A stretch of 37,801 nt of DNA from Spirochaetales bacterium (GTDB taxonomy: Bacteria > Spirochaetota > Spirochaetia > Treponematales > Treponemataceae): positions 1-37,801 of the forward strand of contig QKDA01000128.1 in the NCBI GenBank assembly GCA_003246765.1, in the 5' to 3' direction. Under the pieces are notes generated by a model. It had not been told where the DNA came from. It saw nothing but the letters and a program-made list of their open reading frames with translations, and made no database searches. Positions 32,627 through 37,801 of this stretch are shown here, piece by piece. Each line of letters begins with the position of its first letter. Position 1 is the first letter of the stretch. The position numbers and the translations under genes are program-made.

Positions 32627-32636
32627 TGATCTCTCC

Positions 32637-33413
32637 TTAAAGCCGGCCGGTGTTGAGGAAGTTGGTGGAGAAGAGCTTGTCCGACAGGGGCTTGTCGATC
32701 TCGATCTGCATGATCTCCAGGCGGGTGGAATGCCCGGTCTGGACGTTCTTGAGGCAGTTGCTCATGGGGATCCAGTAGCCGCCCTTCTGCTCGAGCTTCT
32801 CCACGGTGAGTACCTTCAGGAGCGCGCCCTTCTTGTCGTACATCTCGGCCTTCACGGGCACGAAACTCCCCTTGTCGATCCAGCTGATGCGGTAGCCGTA
32901 CTGGCTGTCGGCGGGGTTCTTGGCGGCGCTCTTCACCTTGTAGCAGTCGTAGGAGCCGACCTTCTCCTCGCCGAGGAGCTCGTGGGTGTCCAGGGAAACC
33001 TCCCGGGTCTCCATGTCGTCATAGGTGGCGTCGGTGCCCATGAAGGACTTGTCCCCCTCGGAGGAGGCGACCCGGCGGGTGGTGCGGAGGGCGGGAAGGT
33101 AGATCCACTTGTCGTTGGCCCGGCCTTCGTTCTCCACCTGGAGGAAACGGGTGTCCTTCACGGTGGCGGGGCTGCGGAAGGCCATGACCACGGACTTCAG
33201 TCCGTTCGCTTCCCGGCCCCATTCCTCCACCATGCGGCTCTCGGCGGTGCCGTCGGCCTCGATGAGGTCCATTCTAACGGCGGAGTGGGTGAAGGCGGGT
33301 TCCTTCACGTCGTAGGCCTTTTGCATGATCTCCGTGCCGTCCAGGGCGAAGGCGGGGATCCCGGCGATGAGGGCCGCCGCGGCGGCGGCGATCAGGGCAG
33401 CGTTCTTTTTCAT
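32637..33413 (-). CDS. LolA-like outer-membrane lipoprotein-sorting-type protein
   Basis: A 258-residue periplasmic protein with Sec signal (cleavage after AFA, about residue 23). The body fits the LolA_like family next to MMPL exporters: an N-terminal helix (EIMQKAYDV), antiparallel strands with NDKWIYLPALRTTRRVASSEGDKSFMGTD, and ISWIDKGSFVPVKAEMYDKKG. Members probably carry a lipid between membranes. ATG 33411-33413 follows AGGAGA. It lies 10 bases before the barrel gene and 69 bases after the MMPL gene. Confidence 0.85.
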   Translation of the reverse strand: MKKNAALIAAAAAALIAGIPAFALDGTEIMQKAYDVKEPAFTHSAVRMDLIEADGTAESRMVEEWGREANGLKSVVMAFRSPATVKDTRFLQVENEGRANDKWIYLPALRTTRRVASSEGDKSFMGTDATYDDMETREVSLDTHELLGEEKVGSYDCYKVKSAAKNPADSQYGYRISWIDKGSFVPVKAEMYDKKGALLKVLTVEKLEQKGGYWIPMSNCLKNVQTGHSTRLEIMQIEIDKPLSDKLFSTNFLNTGRL

Positions 33414-33482
33414 GTGCGTATCTCCTAAAAGTTTATTCGGTATGCGCCCGCCATGGGCGGGCTTCGCCTCGCGGCCGCTTCC

Positions 33483-36233
33483 TTACAGCGGCTTCGAGAT
33501 GAACTTGGGCTTGAAGACGTTGAGTATGACCGGCAGCACGGTCATGGCGGTGACGGAGCTCGTGAGCATGACCACCGCCACGAGGAAGCCGATGTAGCGG
33601 AGCACCACGAACTGGGAAAGGCAGAGCACCAGGAAGCCGAGTCCCACGGATACCGCGTTCACCACGATGGCCTTCCCCGACACCTTGAGAGTGTTCATGG
33701 TCACCTCGTCGAGGTTTTCGCCCTTGAGGCGTTCCGTATGGTAGTTGTTCATGAAGTGGATGGTGTAATCCACGCCGATACCGATGGCGATGGAGCCGAT
33801 GAGGCTCGTGATCATGTCGAGGTTGATTCCCGTGAGGCCCATGATGCCGAAGTTGATCAGGATGGAAAGGCTCAAGGGGATCGATCCGATCAGGCCCGCC
33901 ACGGGCGACTTGAAGTAGATCGCCAGGATGATGAACACCACGGCGATGGCGAGGGCCAGGCTCGAGAGCTGGCTTCCGGTGATCATGTCCGTGAGGGCGA
34001 CCTCCATTTCCGCGATGCCCGTGGCCTCGATGGAGTACCCCTCGGGGAAGTTGGCCTCGGCGTAGCGCCTGGCGTCGGCGATCACGTCGGCCACGGCGGT
34101 GGTCTTGTGGGTTCTCAGCTGCACCTGCATGCGGGCGGCCTTCGGGGCCAGGGGATCGTCGGCGAACTGGTCGAGGGACCCGGAGTAAAGGAGGAGGTAC
34201 TGGGACACGAGGTTCTTGAGCTCCCCCTCGCTCGCCACGGGGTACTTTCTCGCGTCCGAGGGAATCTCGTTGTAGGCCGCGCCGCCGTAGTTAAGCTCCT
34301 CCTCGAGGGCGGCGAGGAGTTCCCCGGCGGATATGTTTCCGCCCCCGGCCCTGGCGTAGGCCCGGCTGAAAAGCTCGATAACCTCGGCCACGTTCGGGGT
34401 GGACGCAAGGGTCTCGGCATTCGCCGACATGACAGCGACTGTCGAAGCCCCGCCGGCGGAGGCGTCATCGCCGAAGAAGCTCGAGAAGTCGTCACCCGAC
34501 GACGAGGCGGCATCATCGCCGAAGAAGCTCGAGACCTCGGCGCCAGTGGCGAAGTCGGCGCCCGAGGCGGAGTCGGCGAAACCGTCCGCGCCGCCAGGGG
34601 CCGAGCCCTCCGCGGGGGCGGCGTGCATCACCTTGTTCATGCGCTTGATGAAGTCCGAGAAGGAGACGATCTTGCCGATCTCGGGATGCCGCTCCAGGAG
34701 GTAGGCGGAAAGGCCGTCCATTTCCTTGAGGATGGCGGGGTCCGCGAGGTCGCCCTTTTCCTGTCCCGTGATCACGAAGCTGAAGAGGTTGGTACCGGCG
34801 AACTGGTCGTCGATGGCCGCTGCGTCCCGGCGCATTTCCGATTCCTTGGGAAAGTACTCGATCAGGGACGACTCCACGTTAAGCCGGGCAAGGCCCCAAA
34901 AGGAAAGCCCGATGATCGCGGCTAAGGCGATCACCACCCTGCCCCGTCTCTTGTTGAGGTAGCCGTAGATCTGGCCCACGGCGGTGTCCTTCCAGCCCGG
35001 GTCCCCTGCCTTGGCGTCTGCGGGGTTTCCCGAAGCTGCGCCGGAAGCGGCCGCCCCCGCGCCGAAGCGGCCCTTCTTGGCCGCCTTGGGCGCGATCTGG
35101 CGGTTCACCGACTTGATGGGCTTCACGGTGAGAAGCGCCGGGATGAGCACCAGGGAGAGCACCAGGGCTATGGTAACCCCCACGGCGCTGAAGATCGCGA
35201 AGGTCTTCAAGGGGACGATGGGGCTCGTGACGGTGGAAATGAAGCCCGCGATGGTGGTGATACCCGCCAGGGCCACCGGGGCGACCATCTTCTTCACCGA
35301 GCGGGCGATGAGGTCCCGGTGGGCTTCCGCCGTGAGCTCCCCGGCGACCGACCGAAGGTCCTCGTAGTAATGGTTCACCACGTGGATGCCGTAGGCGGAG
35401 CCCACCGCGATGAGCAGGACCGGCAGGGTGCTCGAGACGATGGTGAAATGGGTTCCCGTGAGGGCCATGAGACCCACGGTCCATACGGTGCTTATCACCA
35501 CCGTGATGAGGGGGAGCAGGGTTCCCTCCAGGTTGCCGAAGGAAAGGAAGAGAATGACGAGAACCACGAGGCTCACCAGGGGAATGAGGGCGGCGAGGTC
35601 CGTCTGCATGTATTCCTTGGCCCGCTCGGAGAGTACCGGGTCCCCCGCGAGGCGCACCGTGAGGTTGTCGTTCTTGTACTTGGCAACGACGGCGCTGGCG
35701 GCCTTGTAGAGCTCGCTCATCTGGGGGGCCGTGATGTCGTGGTCCACGTTGATGATGATCTGGCTTCCCTTGAAGCTGTCCGACACGACCACGCGGCCGT
35801 ACATCTCCTCCCAGTCCACGATGCGCTGCCTGAGGCCCTCAAGTTCCTCCGCTGTCCCGGTGAATCCCTCGGGAACCAGGCGCTCCGCGGACATGCCCCC
35901 GTCGATGGCGGCGATATAGTCCATGTTCGTCAGGGACTGAATTCTCTCGATGTGGTCGAGAGCCTCGAGGTCGGCGGTAATGTCGCCGATGGTCCTAACC
36001 GCGTCGGCGGTGAGAATCGTGCCCCGCTTGGCCTCGATGGCGATGTCCATGAGGATCTGGCTCCCGTAGGTGTCGTCCAGGTTCCTCACCCGGACGTAGG
36101 AGGGGTGGTCATAGGGGAAAAAGGCCTTCACCTCGTTGTCCAGGATGATTCTCGGGACCATCGCCCCGAATATCGCCGTGGCCGCCAGGGTGACGGCAAT
36201 GACGATCCATGACTTTCGTATTCTTTTGTCCAT
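33483..36233 (-). CDS. MMPL-type RND superfamily exporter
   Basis: A 916-residue inner-membrane protein with the RND layout: one N-terminal helix, a periplasmic domain, five or six helices, a basic cytoplasmic linker (about 385-425), then the same again. Conserved MMPL signatures include ALTGTHFTIVSSTLPVLLIAVGSAYGIH (first half) and SLIGSIAIGIGVDYTIHFMNNYH (second half). MMPL proteins usually export lipids such as hopanoids or surface lipids, which would fit the LolA-like and barrel partners. ATG 36231-36233 was chosen because GAGGT precedes it; a start six codons earlier lacks one. An acidic Ser/Gly-rich insert in the second periplasmic domain contains two SSFFGDDA units from a 22-bp exact DNA repeat. 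Confidence 0.9.
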   Translation of the reverse strand: MDKRIRKSWIVIAVTLAATAIFGAMVPRIILDNEVKAFFPYDHPSYVRVRNLDDTYGSQILMDIAIEAKRGTILTADAVRTIGDITADLEALDHIERIQSLTNMDYIAAIDGGMSAERLVPEGFTGTAEELEGLRQRIVDWEEMYGRVVVSDSFKGSQIIINVDHDITAPQMSELYKAASAVVAKYKNDNLTVRLAGDPVLSERAKEYMQTDLAALIPLVSLVVLVILFLSFGNLEGTLLPLITVVISTVWTVGLMALTGTHFTIVSSTLPVLLIAVGSAYGIHVVNHYYEDLRSVAGELTAEAHRDLIARSVKKMVAPVALAGITTIAGFISTVTSPIVPLKTFAIFSAVGVTIALVLSLVLIPALLTVKPIKSVNRQIAPKAAKKGRFGAGAAASGAASGNPADAKAGDPGWKDTAVGQIYGYLNKRRGRVVIALAAIIGLSFWGLARLNVESSLIEYFPKESEMRRDAAAIDDQFAGTNLFSFVITGQEKGDLADPAILKEMDGLSAYLLERHPEIGKIVSFSDFIKRMNKVMHAAPAEGSAPGGADGFADSASGADFATGAEVSSFFGDDAASSSGDDFSSFFGDDASAGGASTVAVMSANAETLASTPNVAEVIELFSRAYARAGGGNISAGELLAALEEELNYGGAAYNEIPSDARKYPVASEGELKNLVSQYLLLYSGSLDQFADDPLAPKAARMQVQLRTHKTTAVADVIADARRYAEANFPEGYSIEATGIAEMEVALTDMITGSQLSSLALAIAVVFIILAIYFKSPVAGLIGSIPLSLSILINFGIMGLTGINLDMITSLIGSIAIGIGVDYTIHFMNNYHTERLKGENLDEVTMNTLKVSGKAIVVNAVSVGLGFLVLCLSQFVVLRYIGFLVAVVMLTSSVTAMTVLPVILNVFKPKFISKPL
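34465..34534. repeat. 48-bp tandem duplication inside the MMPL gene
   Basis: The 22 bases at 34465-34486 recur exactly at 34513-34534, an offset of 48 bases, so the reading frame is kept. It encodes two SSFFGDDA peptides in a Ser/Gly/Asp-rich loop. Confidence 0.75.
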
Positions 36234-36274
36234 GGGCTTACCTCTCTGCATTAATTACGCATTAGCTATACTCT

Positions 36275-36329
36275 ATGTGCGTTGTTTGCACATTATGTGT
36301 AATTTAAGCATACGGGTTTGCCTGGTCAA
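36275..36329 (-). promoter_or_regulatory. promoter and TetR-type operator of the MMPL operon
   Basis: On the minus strand, -35 TTGACC (36324-36329), 17 bases, -10 TAAATT (36301-36306). The dyad ATGTGC-n7-GCACAT (36275-36293) covers the start point. GCATTA is also directly repeated (36248-36270 region). The dyad's 6-7-6 form suits the TetR protein encoded just upstream. Confidence 0.68.
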
Positions 36330-36386
36330 GGGTTTTTTTGACGAGATAGGAGGAATTGCGGGAAAAGCGTAAAAGAGTGGGGGGGG

Positions 36387-37022
36387 TTAGACTCTCAGAT
36401 ATGAGTTAAAGACCTCGAAGGTCTCCTGAAGGAACTCGTCGGAGGTTCTGCGGGTCGCCAGGCGCACTACGTCGGTATCGGAAACCGCGTTTTGAACCGC
36501 CCCGTGGACGAGGCTCACTACCGCGGCGGCGGTTCTCTCCGGGTCGGCGAGGGGCTTAACGCTGCCGTCCTCGGCGCCTTCCCGGAGGAAGGCCGCCACG
36601 AGGGACACGATGCGGTCGATATGGGCAAAGCATTCCCGCACAAGCTCGTTGTCCGTGCCCATGGATCGAAGGCTATCGGAAAAATTGACGATAAACTGGA
36701 ATCCCCCGGGATCGGTCTGGAACATTCGCCGGTACATGTCAAAGGTAAGCTCCAGGCGCTCCACTCCCGTCTTTCCCCTGCCGTGAATCTCCTCCACCTG
36801 GGCAAGGAGGCGGGAAAGGGTATCCGCGGCGGCGGCCAGGGACACCTCCTCCTTACTGCGAAAGTAGTGGTAGATGGTGCGCCGGCTCAGTTCCGACGTA
36901 TCGGCGATGTCGTTCATCGTCGTTCCGGAAAAGCCCTTGGAGAGGAAAATCGCCTTTGCGGCGGTGATAATCTCGCCGATGCGCCTTTGGCGGTCCCGGT
37001 GGCGCCGTTGTTCTATGCCCAT
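36387..37022 (-). CDS. TetR-family regulator of the MMPL operon
   Basis: A 211-residue regulator. The DNA-binding domain (about 14-60) reads IGEIITAAKAIFLSKGFSGTTMNDIADTSELSRRTIYHYFRSKEE-like, in pieces: TTMNDIADTSELSRRTIYHYF. ATG 37020-37022 was chosen because the conserved N-terminus begins there; upstream codons in frame look unlike protein. No ribosome-binding site precedes it, and the -10 box is only 9 bases away, so the mRNA may be leaderless. It is encoded directly upstream of the MMPL operon on the same strand and likely represses it. Confidence 0.87.
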   Translation of the reverse strand: MGIEQRRHRDRQRRIGEIITAAKAIFLSKGFSGTTMNDIADTSELSRRTIYHYFRSKEEVSLAAAADTLSRLLAQVEEIHGRGKTGVERLELTFDMYRRMFQTDPGGFQFIVNFSDSLRSMGTDNELVRECFAHIDRIVSLVAAFLREGAEDGSVKPLADPERTAAAVVSLVHGAVQNAVSDTDVVRLATRRTSDEFLQETFEVFNSYLRV

Positions 37023-37031
37023 GGGTTTTTT

Positions 37032-37060
37032 ATGATACGCGGGAGACCCGCATTTTGCAA
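37032..37060 (-). promoter_or_regulatory. promoter of TetR gene, apparently leaderless
   Basis: On the minus strand, -35 TTGCAA (37055-37060), 17 bases, -10 TATCAT (37032-37037), then nine bases to the ATG. The spacer contains GCGGG-TCT-CCCGC (37039-37051), a perfect dyad that could be an operator. Confidence 0.55.
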
Positions 37061-37084
37061 GCGAAAACGTCGCACCCGCAGGCT

Positions 37085-37114
37085 TTGACAAAAACCGGAA
37101 CCGGAACCTACACT
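37085..37114 (+). promoter_or_regulatory. promoter of the PAS-GGDEF gene
   Basis: -35 TTGACA (37085-37090), 18-base spacer, -10 TACACT (37109-37114). It lies back-to-back with the TetR promoter. Confidence 0.5.
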
Positions 37115-37151
37115 CTAGTAAGCGAAGCGCGGAAGGGAACGGTAAAAAAGT

Positions 37152-37801
37152 ATGCTTAAGAGTCTGCGAAAACGAAAGGCATCCTTTATCGAGGGGGAGC
37201 GGGAAATTGAGCTCCTAACCCTCAAGTGCAGGCTATTATTCGACCATGCCCGGGACGTAATCCTTTTCGTCAGGGAAAACGGGCGCATCGTCGACGCGAA
37301 CCGTTCCGCCCTGGAAACCTACGGCTATTCCCACCGGGAACTTACCTCCATGAGCGTGTTCGACCTTCGTACCTCGGATGCCCCGGAATGCGTGCTGGAC
37401 CAGATGCGCCGGGCGGGAGACAGCGGCATCGTTTTCGAGGCGATTCACCGCACCAAGGACGGGCGGATGATCCCGGTGGAGGTAAGCTCCACGGGGGTGG
37501 ACTTTTTCGGGGAGAAAATTCTCATGAGCATCGTCAGGGACGTGAGCTCCAAGCGAAGATACCTCGAACATATCGAGAGGCTTGCGTACTATGACGAGCT
37601 TACGGGCATCCCGAACAGGAAGAACTTCAGGGACTCCCTAAGGCGGAGGATCGCGGAAGGAGAGCCTTTCTCCCTCATGCTTCTCGACGTGGACCGGTTC
37701 AAGGACGTGAACGACACCTACGACCACTCCGTCGGAGACGGACTTCTCTCCGCGCTGACCCTCTCCATAGCCAAGGTGCTGGAAGACTGGGGAACCCTGT
37801 A
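37152..37801 (+). CDS. PAS-GGDEF diguanylate cyclase, 3' end outside window
   Basis: An open frame from ATG 37152 to the window end (216 codons, no stop). Residues about 20-145 form a PAS sensor domain (ARDVILFVRENGRIVDANRSA, YGYSHREL, RDVSSKRRYLE). From about 150 the GGDEF domain starts with YYDELTGIPNR and LLDVDRFKDVND, which carry the metal- and GTP-binding residues of diguanylate cyclases. The GGDEF motif itself is beyond the window, so activity cannot be judged. The usual GH-x2-GD reads DHSVGDGLL. No signal peptide or membrane segment is visible, so cytoplasmic. The ribosome-binding site is weak. Confidence 0.85.
   Translation, partial: MLKSLRKRKASFIEGEREIELLTLKCRLLFDHARDVILFVRENGRIVDANRSALETYGYSHRELTSMSVFDLRTSDAPECVLDQMRRAGDSGIVFEAIHRTKDGRMIPVEVSSTGVDFFGEKILMSIVRDVSSKRRYLEHIERLAYYDELTGIPNRKNFRDSLRRRIAEGEPFSLMLLDVDRFKDVNDTYDHSVGDGLLSALTLSIAKVLEDWGTL

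Noticed and set aside
33453-34925. A 490-residue plus-strand frame opposite the MMPL gene
   Set aside because: His/Asp/Gly-rich shadow frame with no recognisable domain; the MMPL gene on the other strand is clear.
1-37801. CRISPR arrays, tRNA/rRNA genes, insertion sequences, prophage
   Set aside because: No regularly spaced repeats, tRNA-like cloverleaf, transposase or phage structural gene was seen on reading both strands; short tRNAs could still be missed without a covariance search.

Overview
The window looks like GC-rich chromosomal DNA from a Gram-negative, heterotrophic and probably anaerobic bacterium. Several genes encode outer-membrane beta-barrels, Sec-exported proteins and lipoproteins with LLASC-type lipoboxes. 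The style of the sugar ABC transporter, the lipoproteins and the c-di-GMP proteins resembles free-living or gut Spirochaetota (Treponema/Spirochaeta relatives). That assignment rests on general resemblance only; there is no marker gene. I see no rRNA, tRNA, CRISPR array, insertion sequence or phage gene.

Left part (1-15669): a beta-1,3-glucan utilisation locus. It holds a GH17 glucanase lipoprotein (5' end outside the window), a GH3 exo-beta-glucanase lipoprotein, a sugar ABC transporter (binding protein plus two permeases), a CBM4/9-like lipoprotein, a small lipoprotein of unknown function, an outer-membrane porin-like protein, a LacI-family regulator, and a modular GH64 beta-1,3-glucanase. 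The ABC operon (minus strand) and the lipoprotein/porin genes (plus strand) flank two AT-rich gene-free stretches of about 0.9 kb. Dyads of the form ATGTA..ACGT..TACAT with a central CG, typical of LacI operators, lie at the promoters of the ABC operon, the CBM lipoprotein, the small lipoprotein and the GH64 gene. Two of these promoters share an identical 19-bp -10/operator core. I infer one regulon controlled by the LacI protein at 11859-12860: surface lipoproteins and secreted glucanases cut laminarin- or callose-like glucan, the porin passes oligosaccharides, the ABC system imports them and GH3 trims them.

Middle part (16096-22658): an operon of HD-GYP phosphodiesterase, LUD-domain protein and phosphoribosyltransferase (minus strand), a small secreted protein whose 3' end overlaps a membrane EAL phosphodiesterase gene convergently, and an outer-membrane protein that seems to lack its signal peptide.

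Nickel/redox part (22679-27955): a FadR/GntR-type repressor gene with a clear TGGT-n3-ACCA operator lies divergent from an operon of a nickel-permease-like membrane protein, hypB, an 884-residue Fe-S flavoprotein fused to a GltD-like NADPH oxidoreductase, and hypA. No hydrogenase structural gene and no hypCDEF is present.

Right part (28063-37801): an exonuclease/endonuclease/phosphatase protein coupled to a GNAT acetyltransferase; a TetR-flavodoxin operon with a near-ideal promoter and operator; an MMPL/RND exporter operon (TetR, MMPL, LolA-like protein, outer-membrane barrel); and a PAS-GGDEF protein cut by the window end. A GC-rich dispersed intergenic repeat with conserved hairpins occurs three times (about 16018, 29516 and 30922), each time directly downstream of a stop codon.
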